31,459 nt of DNA from Thiomicrorhabdus sp965603495 (GCA_965603495.1 CBFDDF010000014.1:1-31459), one strand, 5' to 3'; positions 17,695 through 25,736 are shown, counted from the stretch's first letter. Notes: generated by a model not told the origin, from the sequence alone. Numbers and translations: made by a program.

Positions 17695-17727
17695 TTGCCC
17701 ACATCACTTTAAACAGGCGTAAACCAT

Positions 17728-18519
17728 TTGAAATCGGTTGAATTTGAAATTGCGATTGAACTTGTTGTTTTAGGTTCAGGTGCTGGCGCATCTTATCTGT
17801 ATGACCATCTGCCCAGTAGCAGTTTTATGTTGTTAGCCAATCAACAGCCTTTCTGTTTGGTCGATTTAGGTTTTGGCGTCACTCATCAAGTGTTACAACA
17901 ATTTAAAACCTTTCCAAAACAGGTTATTGTCACGCATAACCACAGTGACCATGCCGGTGAACTCCCCGTGGTGGCCAGGGTTGAGCTGGCGCAAGGCCGT
18001 AAATTGCAAGTATTTGCTGAGCAGGAAATCGCCGAACGCTTAAAGAGTCATCGCTTGGCAGAACATGCGGATCAATTTAGTCCTGAAGAGATCATCGACT
18101 GGGTTACTCCGCCGATTGCTAAGCGCACACCACTGGCACACGGTTTAGAGATTAGCTTTTATCCAGGTAAACATTCCGAGAAAAGTTGCGGATTTATCCT
18201 TTATCAAGCAAACCATCCTATCTTTAGCTATAGCGCAGACAGTCAACTCGATGAAGCCTTTTATACAATACTCAACAAGGCGGAGACCTTTATTATGGAT
18301 GCTCGCCCACAAAGCAATGCGTGGCATGCGGATTTTACCGAGATAAAGCCTTGGCTCCAAACGCATCGTTATATATTAGGTCACGGTATTGACCCTAAAA
18401 ACCGTACCGCGGCTGAATATACTGGACTGCCTTTACTGTTTAGCGGCGACCGCCTGGCCTTAAACCCGCCCTGTTTTAATCCAAACAACCCCCCCTCAGC
18501 CGGAGACACTTTAAAATGA
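17728..18519 (+). CDS. metallo-beta-lactamase-fold hydrolase
   Basis: MBL-fold metal-dependent hydrolase, 263 residues. The metal site THNHSDHAGE is at residues 69-78 (His70, His72, Asp74, His75), preceded by VDLGFGVTHQ, the usual beta strand and turn. Later candidate ligands are His153 in PGKHSEKSCG, the Asp in YSADSQLDE and the final His in YILGHGID. The overall pattern is closest to RNase Z-like or beta-lactamase-type ribonuclease-like family members, but length and motifs do not fix a substrate. The proposed start is TTG; no ATG or GTG lies near the start of the homology, and the ribosome-binding site is weak. Its stop overlaps the next gene's ATG by 4 bp, so the two proteins are probably made together. 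Confidence 0.8.
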   Translation: MKSVEFEIAIELVVLGSGAGASYLYDHLPSSSFMLLANQQPFCLVDLGFGVTHQVLQQFKTFPKQVIVTHNHSDHAGELPVVARVELAQGRKLQVFAEQEIAERLKSHRLAEHADQFSPEEIIDWVTPPIAKRTPLAHGLEISFYPGKHSEKSCGFILYQANHPIFSYSADSQLDEAFYTILNKAETFIMDARPQSNAWHADFTEIKPWLQTHRYILGHGIDPKNRTAAEYTGLPLLFSGDRLALNPPCFNPNNPPSAGDTLK

Positions 18520-19160
18520 CACTGAATATTGCCGAAGTGGTGAAACAACTGATTCGCTTGATTTATGGACTGTCGCCTTACTTCTGGGTTGATCGTTTTC
18601 TAAAACAGAAAGAATTTGCTTACGAACCGAACAGCGAAGCTTGGCAGTCTCTTAGAAAGAAACGTTTATTATTGTCTGAATTTTATATTGTATTTGGCTT
18701 ATTTGCCGCAGTCGCACTTTGGGTTTTAAGCACCACAATAGGCTTATGGATCTGGCTGAGTCTCTTTATGATGTTACGCATACTCGGTATTATCAATAAA
18801 GAACTTGGAGTGATTCTGTTTGGTATTTGTAAAATCACCGAAGGGACGGCCGTTTCAGCTTCTGGACGGGTGATTGTATTGGCGCTGGTAAACTACTTCT
18901 CAGCCATGTTTCTGTTTGCAGCGCTCTATCAAACCATTGGCAACTTTTCAGATGTGCCGGTTTATTTAGACCAGGCCTGGCCACTTTCTGCCTTGTTTCA
19001 AGCGATGGCGATTCACTTTACCTTATCCGGCGCTTTTGTCGCTAACGACTTAATGACCTGGTCTATTGTCACCAGCCAAGGTGCGTTTTGCTTTACCTTC
19101 GGCACGATGATTTTGTCGCTGTTTGTCTCTTTACTGAACTTTAAGCCGCTTAAACCTTAA
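18516..19160 (+). CDS. unrecognised integral membrane protein
   Basis: I do not recognise this 214-residue protein. It has about four to five hydrophobic segments: about 52-85 (FGLFAAVALWVL, then LWIWLSLFMMLRIL), 92-105, 118-140 and 160-210. The N-terminal 45 residues are amphipathic and basic (RFLKQKEF, RKKRLLLSEFY). No catalytic motif is seen. It overlaps the MBL hydrolase by 4 bp (ATGA), which suggests coupled translation and possibly a shared function at the membrane. Codons 152-155 (Asp-Gln-Ala-Trp) carry a single-mismatch copy of the window's palindrome, echoing the copy in yidC. Confidence 0.75.
   Translation: MTLNIAEVVKQLIRLIYGLSPYFWVDRFLKQKEFAYEPNSEAWQSLRKKRLLLSEFYIVFGLFAAVALWVLSTTIGLWIWLSLFMMLRILGIINKELGVILFGICKITEGTAVSASGRVIVLALVNYFSAMFLFAALYQTIGNFSDVPVYLDQAWPLSALFQAMAIHFTLSGAFVANDLMTWSIVTSQGAFCFTFGTMILSLFVSLLNFKPLKP
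18969..18982. repeat. palindrome variant GACCAGGCCTGGCC
   Basis: One mismatch from the 14-bp consensus, inside the coding region of the unrecognised membrane protein. It encodes Asp-Gln-Ala-Trp in the same frame as the yidC copy. It may be coincidence rather than a functional site. Confidence 0.5.
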
Positions 19161-19192
19161 TTAAAAGGTCAATTTTAAGTCTTAAGCAGAAT

Positions 19193-19206
19193 GACCAGGC
19201 CTGGTC
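19193..19206. repeat. GACCAGGCCTGGTC palindrome, copy 4
   Basis: Exact core inside a 26-bp perfect inverted repeat (19187-19212; outer arms CAGAAT / ATTCTG), followed on plus by five T. It sits midway between two convergent stops (19160 and 19241) and is the best terminator candidate among the copies. Confidence 0.93.
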
Positions 19207-19240
19207 ATTCTGTTTTTACGCCACAAAAACTAACCGTAAC

Positions 19241-19675
19241 TTATGCCAAAGTCACATAAGTTACGGCCATATAGCGACCTAATTTACCGATTGTGACCAG
19301 TACAAAAAATACCAATAGATTGATTCGTAACACCCCTGCAATCAGTGTCAAAGGATCACCAATCACAGGCACCCAAGCGAACAACAAACTCCAAACACCA
19401 TACTTTTCAAAACGGTGTTTAGAGTGTTCAAACTTCTCCTCTGAAATTTTCAGGATCTTGCGCACCACAAAGATACTGCCCCAAAATCCAATGGTGTAAT
19501 TCACAAACGAACCTAGGACATTGCCGGCTGTCGCAACCGCCACCAATAGATTTGGATTCAAGCCATTCACTAACAACAGCGTTAAAACCAACTCTGAACT
19601 CAACGGCAAAATCGTGGCCGCTAAAAATGCCGACCAAAACAGGCCAACGTAACCTAACTCTATAAAATATTCCAT
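19241..19675 (-). CDS. yqaA: YqaA-like membrane protein (DedA/SNARE-associated superfamily)
   Basis: Small integral membrane protein of the VTT/DedA superfamily, resembling E. coli YqaA: FLAATILPLSSELVLTLLL matches the re-entrant-loop region with its Pro and Glu, VATAGNVLGSFVNYTIG the next segment, and LLFAWVPVIGDPLTLIAGVLRI the second re-entrant region. DedA-type proteins are linked to lipid scrambling or transport and proton-dependent membrane homeostasis; YqaA itself has no firm role. I chose the ATG at 19675 (144 residues); an in-frame GTG at 19684 would add three residues, and neither has a strong ribosome-binding site. It is convergent with the unrecognised membrane-protein gene and divergent from the TauE/SafE gene. 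Confidence 0.85.
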   Translation of the reverse strand: MEYFIELGYVGLFWSAFLAATILPLSSELVLTLLLVNGLNPNLLVAVATAGNVLGSFVNYTIGFWGSIFVVRKILKISEEKFEHSKHRFEKYGVWSLLFAWVPVIGDPLTLIAGVLRINLLVFFVLVTIGKLGRYMAVTYVTLA

Positions 19676-19833
19676 GGAAGCCACTTTACGGCTTTTTGCG
19701 GCTCATTCATAGCCCATATGGTTCGCTTCAGCTAAAGAGTTGAGTGCATTATTTTTTCAGCCCCCATAAAAAACCGCAATGAAATATAATGAGGTCTAAA
19801 ACACCGACACTAAACCTATAGGCCTCTAACACC

Positions 19834-20640
19834 ATGACTGAACTCAGCTTTCTCTATGAATTCTTGACCTATCTAATTACCGGTGCAGTGGTCGGTATTG
19901 CGGCAGGTTTGCTAGGAATTGGCGGTGGGCTATTAATTGTGCCAGTGCTTTCTACGGTGTTTCTGATTTTCTTAGACGTCAAAGAGGTGGTTCACTTGGC
20001 GATTGGTACCTCTCTAGCGACCATCTTAGTGACCTCCTATGCCTCAGTTAAAGCACATCACCAACATAAGGCAGTGCGTTGGGATATATTTAAGCTATTA
20101 ACCGGTGGTGTTTTAATCGGTGCGTTTATCGGGGGCTGGAGTTCACAATTCATTGCTTCCAACTGGTTAGCAAAGCTATTTGGCATTTTAGAGTTATTGA
20201 TTGCGATTAATATGCTCTTGGCTCTTAAACCCAATCCACATCGACAGCTACCAGGCATGGTTGGAAATACTGGCGCAGGCGTCATTATTGGCTGGCTCTC
20301 TTCTTTGGTCGGGATTGGTGGCGGGACTTTAACCACGCCTTATTTACAGTGGAACAATATCAGCATGCATCAATCGATTGCCACCTCCGCTGCGGTGAGC
20401 TTACCGGTGGCTTTAGCAGGGACGATAGGTTACTTAATCGCTGGCTTGGATGCGAGCAACTTACCTAACTATGCAACCGGCTATATTTATTGGCCAGCTT
20501 TTTTTGGCATCGTGTTAGCCAGTTATTTTACAGCGCCGATTGGCGCTCGCTGGGCACACCAATTGCCCGTTAAAACCCTTAAACGTTTTTTTGGGGTTTT
20601 CTTAATTTTATTAGCCATAAAAATGTTGTTTTTTATGTAA
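19834..20640 (+). CDS. sulfite exporter TauE/SafE family permease
   Basis: Inner-membrane permease, 268 residues, with the two homologous halves of the TauE/SafE (DUF81) family: GAVVGIAAGLLGIGGGLLIVP at about 17-37 and the repeat GWLSSLVGIGGGTLTTP at about 153-169. Eight hydrophobic segments are expected. Known members export sulfite, sulfoacetate or other sulfur-containing organic anions; in a sulfur oxidiser sulfite or a related anion is a reasonable guess, but nothing in the sequence settles the substrate. It lies alone on plus between the YqaA-like gene and the origin region, with its stop only about 60 bp before the first DnaA box. Confidence 0.9.
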   Translation: MTELSFLYEFLTYLITGAVVGIAAGLLGIGGGLLIVPVLSTVFLIFLDVKEVVHLAIGTSLATILVTSYASVKAHHQHKAVRWDIFKLLTGGVLIGAFIGGWSSQFIASNWLAKLFGILELLIAINMLLALKPNPHRQLPGMVGNTGAGVIIGWLSSLVGIGGGTLTTPYLQWNNISMHQSIATSAAVSLPVALAGTIGYLIAGLDASNLPNYATGYIYWPAFFGIVLASYFTAPIGARWAHQLPVKTLKRFFGVFLILLAIKMLFFM

Positions 20641-20699
20641 TCATGCACAACCGCAAAAACCACAACCTTAACAACAAGTTAACTATCCAACAAAAGCAG

Positions 20700-20708
20700 T
20701 TATCCACA
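20700..20708 (+). promoter_or_regulatory. DnaA box 1, TTATCCACA
   Basis: Exact match to the high-affinity DnaA-box consensus TTATCCACA. Confidence 0.85.
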
Positions 20709-20724
20709 CGCTTTACACACAGAG

Positions 20725-20733
20725 TTATCCACA
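20725..20733 (+). promoter_or_regulatory. DnaA box 2, TTATCCACA
   Basis: Exact consensus match, 25 bp after box 1 and in the same orientation. Confidence 0.85.
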
Positions 20734-20754
20734 GACAAAGACCTTGTTTTAAAG

Positions 20755-20763
20755 TTATTCACA
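20755..20763 (+). promoter_or_regulatory. DnaA box 3, TTATTCACA
   Basis: One-base variant of the consensus, 30 bp after box 2 and in the same orientation; this variant is a known weaker DnaA site type. Confidence 0.7.
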
Positions 20764-20853
20764 GGTATACTTAGCTTTATCAAAAGAACCTGCACGAGTC
20801 ACTGCCATCGCTGGCGCTCTACTTGAGCCTTTAAACACGCTCATTTGTTCACA

Positions 20854-20881
20854 TTGTTGCGTTCGTAAAAAATAATAAAAT
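20854..20881 (+). promoter_or_regulatory. possible dnaA promoter
   Basis: TTGTTG (20854-20859), a 16-bp spacer and TAAAAT (20876-20881), about 70 bp before the dnaA start and overlapping the AT-rich tract. The DnaA boxes lie upstream of it, as expected for autoregulation. Confidence 0.5.
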
Positions 20882-20950
20882 ATAAAGGTAAGAAAGTCTT
20901 TTAGCGAACTTTCAAAATCCCAGCTTAGTTACTTTTAAGGATATTCAATT

Positions 20951-22330
20951 TTGTCATCACTCTGGACCCAAAGTCTTAAACACCTGGAAAATGATCTAAA
21001 CGATCAACAGTTTCATACTTGGATCCGTCCACTTCAAGCCATTGAAGAAGAATCCGTTATCCGCTTATTAGCCCCCTCTACGTTTATTTTAGACTGGGTT
21101 AATAAAAAGCTGATGAGCAATATACGCCTAGCGGTCTCCATGGCAGCACCAACGAATACGCCTGATGTCCGTTTAGAGATTGGTGATTACACTTTAGAAG
21201 CCCTTGTAGAGCCTGAGCCTACCATTCCACAACCCTTACAATCCAGCCAAAGCAAATCGCCTGCCGCTAGCAAAAAATCAGCCCCCAACAGCGCCGCAAA
21301 GTCCGGCATCAAGCACAACTTAAATACTAGCTTTACCTTTGACACCTTCGTCGAAGGTAAAGCCAACCAACTCGCGGCCGCGGCAGCTCGCCAAGTAGCA
21401 GAAAACCCTGGTGGTAGTTACAACCCGTTCTTTATTTATGGTGGCGTCGGTTTAGGTAAAACGCATTTAATGCACGCCATCGGTAACCAACTGATGAAAG
21501 ATAAGCCGGATGCGCGCGTCGTGTATTTGCACTCTGAGCGTTTTGTCGCGGATATGGTCAATGCATTACGTCACAATAAAATTGATGAATTCAAACGTTT
21601 CTACCGCTCTTTAGATGCCTTGTTAATTGATGATATCCAGTTCTTTGCTAATAAAGAACAGTCCCAAGAAGAGTTTTTCCATACCTTTAATACCTTGCTA
21701 GAAGGCAATAAGCAGGTCATTCTGACCAGTGATCGCTTCCCGAAAGAAGTAGATGGCTTAGAAGATCGCTTAAAGTCACGTTTTGGCTGGGGATTGACGA
21801 TTGCCGTTGAGCCACCTGAATTTGAAATGCGTGTCGCCATTCTGCTCAAAAAAGCCTCTGAATTTGGTGTGGCGTTACCAGATGAAGTAGCGTTTTTCAT
21901 CGCTAAACGTTTGCGCGGTAATGTCCGTGACTTAGAAGGCGCGCTGAAACGTGTGGGGGCTTATGCCCAATTCACTCAGAAACTACTGACCGTCGAAGTG
22001 GTTAAAGAAGCTTTAAAAGATGTGTTGGCACTGCAGCAAAAAATGGTCACTTTGGATAACATTCAAAAAACCGTTGCTGATTATTACAAGCTACGGGTTG
22101 CTGATCTTTTATCCAAAAGACGTACCCGCAACATAGCCCGTCCAAGACAGATGGCGATGGGTATTGCTAAAGAACTGACCAATCACAGCTTGCCAGAAAT
22201 CGGCGATGCTTTTGGTGGGCGCGACCATACCACTGTATTGCATGCAGTGCGTAAGATTAAAGAACTACGTGAAACCGATCATCATATTGATGATGACTTT
22301 AATAGCCTAATTCGCATCATTACCAACTAA
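20951..22330 (+). CDS. dnaA: chromosomal replication initiator DnaA
   Basis: AAA+ ATPase that binds the origin and opens it. Domain I begins SLWTQSLKHLENDLNDQQFHTWIRPLQA as in other gammaproteobacteria. Domain II (about 85-120) is a Ser/Ala/Pro/Lys linker. The AAA+ core has Walker A GGVGLGKTHL from residue 164, Walker B LLIDDIQFF near 224-232, and box-type arginines in RLKSRFGWGL. The C-terminal DNA-binding helix-turn-helix carries GGRDHTTVLHA near 422-432. 459 residues is normal. The start is TTG: no ATG or GTG precedes the conserved SLW, and an AAGGA site lies about 10 bp upstream. A poor start codon may keep DnaA levels low. First gene of the dnaA-dnaN run. Confidence 0.98.
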   Translation: MSSLWTQSLKHLENDLNDQQFHTWIRPLQAIEEESVIRLLAPSTFILDWVNKKLMSNIRLAVSMAAPTNTPDVRLEIGDYTLEALVEPEPTIPQPLQSSQSKSPAASKKSAPNSAAKSGIKHNLNTSFTFDTFVEGKANQLAAAAARQVAENPGGSYNPFFIYGGVGLGKTHLMHAIGNQLMKDKPDARVVYLHSERFVADMVNALRHNKIDEFKRFYRSLDALLIDDIQFFANKEQSQEEFFHTFNTLLEGNKQVILTSDRFPKEVDGLEDRLKSRFGWGLTIAVEPPEFEMRVAILLKKASEFGVALPDEVAFFIAKRLRGNVRDLEGALKRVGAYAQFTQKLLTVEVVKEALKDVLALQQKMVTLDNIQKTVADYYKLRVADLLSKRRTRNIARPRQMAMGIAKELTNHSLPEIGDAFGGRDHTTVLHAVRKIKELRETDHHIDDDFNSLIRIITN

Positions 22331-22382
22331 TTTAACTTAATTAAATCAACCTAACTCATTGAGATCAACAAAGGCACTTGGC

Positions 22383-23492
22383 ATGAAAATCACCTTAACT
22401 CGTGAAAACCTTTTAAAAGTTCTACAAACTGTCGGTGGTGTCGTTGAAAAACGTCAAACCATGCCGATTTTAGGAAACATCTTATTTCAAGTATCTGAAA
22501 ATACGCTGACAGTCACTGCTTCGGATTTAGAAATAGAGACCCGTGCACAAACTGAATTAGAATCGTCTGAAGTGGGACAATTTGCCATCACTTTACCCGC
22601 AATGAAGTTGATTAACATTGTGCGCTCATTGCCTGATGGCTTAACCATTGTCCTCGACTTTGATGGTTCGCGTTGTACGCTGTCTGCTGGCCGCTCTCGT
22701 TTTAAACTATCAACCTTACCGGCTGACGATTTCCCAACCATCGATTTAACGCAATCGGATATTTCATTTTCATTATCACAGCATCAGTTAAAGCAGTTAA
22801 TTCAACATTCTGGTTTTGCCATGGCAAGCCAAGATGTGCGTTTCTATTTAAACGGTATGTTATTCGACATCAGCAACCAGACGTTACGCGTGGTTGCCAC
22901 TGATGGTCACCGTCTGTCAACTTGCTCAACCGAGTTAGCGATTGAAGGCCTGGAACCGACCCAAGCTATTTTGCCAAGAAAAGGCGTACTTGAACTGTCT
23001 AAACTGATGGGCGATGCAGATACCTTAATTGAATTTTCATTGGCGAAAAACTACCTTACCGTACAACTGGAAGAGACTGTCTTTACTTGTAAGTTGGTCG
23101 ATGGCCGCTTCCCGGATTATCGTCGCGTTATTCCACAAAACAACGACCAGTTCATCCAGACCGACAAAGAGATGTTACGTAGCTTATTACAGCGTGCCTC
23201 AATTTTATCAAACGATAAATTCAAGGGGATTCGCCTGGTGTTAAGTAACAATCTATTAGCGGTCAATGCCTCTAACAGCGAGCAGGATGAATCCCATGAA
23301 GACATGGCGATTGATTACTCAGGCACCGAGATGGAAATTGGCTTTAACGTCAATTACATTATTGATGTACTGAACTCGATGAACGAAGATTGCGTTACTT
23401 TGATCTTAAAAGACGCCAACAGCAGTTGCCTGATTGAAGCACAAACTGATGTTTGTCACTGTCAGCACGTTATTATGCCAATGCGTTTGTAG
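22383..23492 (+). CDS. dnaN: DNA polymerase III beta sliding clamp
   Basis: Ring-forming processivity clamp. 369 residues starting MKITLTRENLLKVLQTVGGVVEKRQTMPIL, the standard beginning; the frame is open further upstream, but this ATG matches the family and has AAAGG about 9 bp before it. Three repeated clamp domains are seen, with the conserved RFPDYRRVIP in the middle and HVIMPMRL at the C-terminus, which lines the partner-binding pocket. It follows dnaA by 52 bp and is probably co-transcribed with it. Confidence 0.98.
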   Translation: MKITLTRENLLKVLQTVGGVVEKRQTMPILGNILFQVSENTLTVTASDLEIETRAQTELESSEVGQFAITLPAMKLINIVRSLPDGLTIVLDFDGSRCTLSAGRSRFKLSTLPADDFPTIDLTQSDISFSLSQHQLKQLIQHSGFAMASQDVRFYLNGMLFDISNQTLRVVATDGHRLSTCSTELAIEGLEPTQAILPRKGVLELSKLMGDADTLIEFSLAKNYLTVQLEETVFTCKLVDGRFPDYRRVIPQNNDQFIQTDKEMLRSLLQRASILSNDKFKGIRLVLSNNLLAVNASNSEQDESHEDMAIDYSGTEMEIGFNVNYIIDVLNSMNEDCVTLILKDANSSCLIEAQTDVCHCQHVIMPMRL

Positions 23493-23524
23493 ACGGTTCC
23501 ACAATATCAACGCCTCAATAAAAG

Positions 23525-23549
23525 CGGTCTATTCTTAACGAATGGGCCG
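23525..23549 (+). terminator. possible terminator after dnaN
   Basis: CGGTCTATTC and GAATGGGCCG form a 10-pair stem with two G-T pairs around TTAAC, followed by TTTGAGTTTCT. It lies between dnaN and the metal-exporter gene and could end part of the dnaA-dnaN transcript. The T tract is interrupted. Confidence 0.45.
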
Positions 23550-23575
23550 TTTGAGTTTCTAGCGAGTCATCTCCC

Positions 23576-24469
23576 ATGAATAAAGCCAAACTTGTCCGCT
23601 TAGCCACCTATGCATCGGTGAGCATTGCGACGACTCTGTTTATCTTAAAAGTGATTGCTTGGTGGCAAACGGGATCTTTAAGTATCTTGGCCTCTCTGCT
23701 CGACTCTTTTATTGATATCATTGCCTCCATTATGATTGTCATTGCCGTGCATATCGCGCAAACACCTGCCGATGCCGAACACCGATTTGGTCATGGCAAA
23801 GCCGAGCCATTGGCGGCATTAGCGCAAAGTGTGTTTATCATTGGCTCTGCTGGCTACTTGATACTCTACGCCATCGATAGAATGTATCATCCGCACCCCA
23901 TCTTACACGCCGAAACGGGGTTAGTGATTATGGGTCTGTCATTGATTCTGACGCTAGGACTCATTGCCTTTCAACATTATGTAATTAAGCAAACCAACTC
24001 GAGTGCTATTCGAGCCGACTCTTTGCATTATGTTTCCGATGTATTGGCCAATATTTTAGTTATCTTAGGCTTATGGTTAAGTCATCTTGAGTGGCTTGAT
24101 CCTTTACTGGCATTTGCGATTGCGCTATGGATTTTACGCAGTGCCATCACCATTGGTAAAGCCGCCGCGAATCAACTACTGGATCATGAGCTACCCGAAG
24201 CCATGCGTTTAGAAATCCAGAAAATCATCCTCGATACGCCAGATGTCAAAGGCTTTAATGATTTACGCACCTATCAATCGGGACCGAATCGTTTTATTCA
24301 GTTTGATTTAGAATTAGATGATGAACTGACCTTAGCAGCAAGCCACGAAATAACCGAGCAAGTGACCTTGGCACTTAAAGCCAGTTTTGAAAATATTGAT
24401 GTGATGATTCATCAAGAACCCGTCAGTTTAAAACATGTCAAAGCCCACCACAATTGGGGTCGAAGCTAA
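23576..24469 (+). CDS. fieF: cation diffusion facilitator, FieF-like metal exporter
   Basis: Inner-membrane divalent-metal/proton antiporter, 297 residues. The transport site is intact: Asp43 and Asp47 in LLDSFID (helix 2) and His151 and Asp155 in LHYVSD (helix 5), equivalent to E. coli FieF (YiiP) Asp45, Asp49, His153 and Asp157. The segment EHRFGHGKAE (69-78) is the conserved loop with metal-binding His/Asp residues. The cytoplasmic ferredoxin-like domain (about 205-290) carries the expected His residues (VMIHQEP, VKAHHN). Zinc or iron are likely substrates by family. It sits between dnaN and recF, where most gammaproteobacteria have no gene, and ends 9 bp before recF, so recF is probably expressed from the same message. 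The gene symbol is by similarity. Confidence 0.9.
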   Translation: MNKAKLVRLATYASVSIATTLFILKVIAWWQTGSLSILASLLDSFIDIIASIMIVIAVHIAQTPADAEHRFGHGKAEPLAALAQSVFIIGSAGYLILYAIDRMYHPHPILHAETGLVIMGLSLILTLGLIAFQHYVIKQTNSSAIRADSLHYVSDVLANILVILGLWLSHLEWLDPLLAFAIALWILRSAITIGKAAANQLLDHELPEAMRLEIQKIILDTPDVKGFNDLRTYQSGPNRFIQFDLELDDELTLAASHEITEQVTLALKASFENIDVMIHQEPVSLKHVKAHHNWGRS

Positions 24470-24478
24470 AGCTCTCCG

Positions 24479-25576
24479 ATGACTCAAATTAACCAAGTTT
24501 CCATACAAAACTTTCGTAACTGCGTGACTGCCCACTGTGAGTTCAGTGCCGGCCTGAATTTGATTGTCGGCGATAATGCGGCCGGAAAAACCTCATTGAT
24601 TGAAGCCATTTGGGTATTGGCCACTGGGCGCTCTTTTAGAACCGCCAAAACTCAGCATTTAATTCAGCATGATTCTGAATCTTGCACCCTGTTTGCCGAA
24701 GTTGCTTCCAGTCACTCTAGCATTAAAACACACCGTTTAGGACTGCAAAAAAGTCTGCAACAAACCCTATTGCGCTTAGACGGTGAAACCCTTAAATCAC
24801 AATCCGCATTGGCGCAACTCCTACCCGTACAATTGCTCACGCCAGAAAGCCATAAACTGCTGGAAGAAGGTCCGAAAGCCCGTCGTCAGTTTATGGACTG
24901 GGGCTGCTTTCATCAGTCACAAGAATTTATGCCGCTATGGCGTAATTATCAACGTGGGCTGAAGCAACGTAATCATGCGCTTAAAAGACGCCTGCCAAAG
25001 GCACAAGTGCAACTGTGGGATCAAACGCTGGTTGAGAATGCGCTTAACATTGATGTCATTCGTCAAGACTACCTAGAAAGGTTAACGCCGTACTTGGTGA
25101 CCTTTTGCCGGGCCTTAATGCCCGAGATAAAAGAAGAAGTCATTTGCCAATACCGTGCAGGCTGGCCAAAGGCCACGGAAGATTTGCTGGCATTATATGC
25201 GGACAGCTATCAAAAAGAGTCGCATTTAGGTCACACGCAATATGGCGCCCATCGTGCTGATATTCGCTTTAAGTTTGGAACACAAGAAGCTCTGAACACC
25301 TTGTCACGCGGTCAACAAAAACTGTTTGTCTGTGCCTTACTACTTGCCCAAGCCAGTTTGCACGAAAAGGTATTACAAGAGCCAGTCATTATGTTGATTG
25401 ATGACCTACCTGCCGAGCTGGATGAAACCCATCGCTTAAAATTACTAGAATTACTACAGATTCTCAATATCCAACACATCATCACCAGCACCTCAGAGTC
25501 GTTAATTCCGATACTAAACCCGGAGACCACCAAAGTCTGGAAGATTGATTCAGGTCAACTCAGCTTACAACCGTAA
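24479..25576 (+). CDS. recF: DNA replication and repair protein RecF
   Basis: SMC-like ATPase that helps load RecA at gaps in DNA. Walker A GDNAAGKT is at residues 31-38 within the typical start VSIQNFRNC; the signature LSRGQQKLF is near 275-283 and Walker B VIMLIDDLPAELD near 302-314. The middle section (about 90-260), with ARRQFMDWG, is the family lid/arm. 365 residues is normal. The ATG lies 9 bp after the fieF-like stop. An exact GACCAGGCCTGGTC palindrome lies 18 bp after the recF stop, probably at the end of the transcript. Confidence 0.97.
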   Translation: MTQINQVSIQNFRNCVTAHCEFSAGLNLIVGDNAAGKTSLIEAIWVLATGRSFRTAKTQHLIQHDSESCTLFAEVASSHSSIKTHRLGLQKSLQQTLLRLDGETLKSQSALAQLLPVQLLTPESHKLLEEGPKARRQFMDWGCFHQSQEFMPLWRNYQRGLKQRNHALKRRLPKAQVQLWDQTLVENALNIDVIRQDYLERLTPYLVTFCRALMPEIKEEVICQYRAGWPKATEDLLALYADSYQKESHLGHTQYGAHRADIRFKFGTQEALNTLSRGQQKLFVCALLLAQASLHEKVLQEPVIMLIDDLPAELDETHRLKLLELLQILNIQHIITSTSESLIPILNPETTKVWKIDSGQLSLQP

Positions 25577-25594
25577 ATACAGCTTTGCAAAACC

Positions 25595-25608
25595 GACCAG
25601 GCCTGGTC
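25595..25608. repeat. GACCAGGCCTGGTC palindrome, copy 5
   Basis: Exact core 18 bp after the recF stop. The two bases just outside break the symmetry. An AT-rich stretch with a T run follows about 12 bp later on plus, so a terminator role is possible but imperfect. Confidence 0.9.
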
Positions 25609-25630
25609 AATCTATTAATTTTTATTGCAT

Positions 25631-25645
25631 ATCAAAAATTTTGAT
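25631..25645. repeat. short AT inverted repeat
   Basis: ATCAAAAATTTTGAT: 7-bp arms around a single base, between recF and the DUF4870-like gene, about 95 bp before its start. It could be an operator, or a chance AT palindrome. Confidence 0.4.
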
Positions 25646-25736
25646 TAGCGAGATGCTCTCTATTGGCTATACTCATAATAATACATTTTAAAATACTATT
25701 TTCATTGTCCGCCCAGACACTCAGCAAAGGATATCT

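Larger units (their letters stand above)
17425..17727. other. divergent intergenic region rpmH / metallohydrolase
   Basis: This 303-bp gap holds the rpmH promoter at its left end and a plausible promoter for the plus-strand hydrolase at its right end. The centre (about 17505-17660) is AT-rich. I see no DnaA boxes here, which argues against this gap being the origin, although in Pseudomonas the origin lies next to rpmH. Confidence 0.5.
20641..20950. other. likely oriC / dnaA control region
   Basis: This 310-bp non-coding region before dnaA holds three DnaA boxes in the same orientation (20700, 20725, 20755), about 25-30 bp apart, and an AT-rich tract at 20866-20886 that could unwind. With dnaA-dnaN-recF-gyrB next to it, this is the best origin candidate in the window. 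Three boxes would also fit DnaA autoregulation of its own promoter, and the two roles can coexist. Confidence 0.7.

Noticed and set aside
17725..17740. Later TTG start for the metallohydrolase at 17739
   Set aside because: Possible, but it has no better ribosome-binding site than the one chosen; the choice does not affect the domain.
22359..22382. Upstream extension of dnaN
   Set aside because: The frame is open, but the conserved protein begins MKITLTREN at 22383, and the upstream residues have no counterpart in the family.
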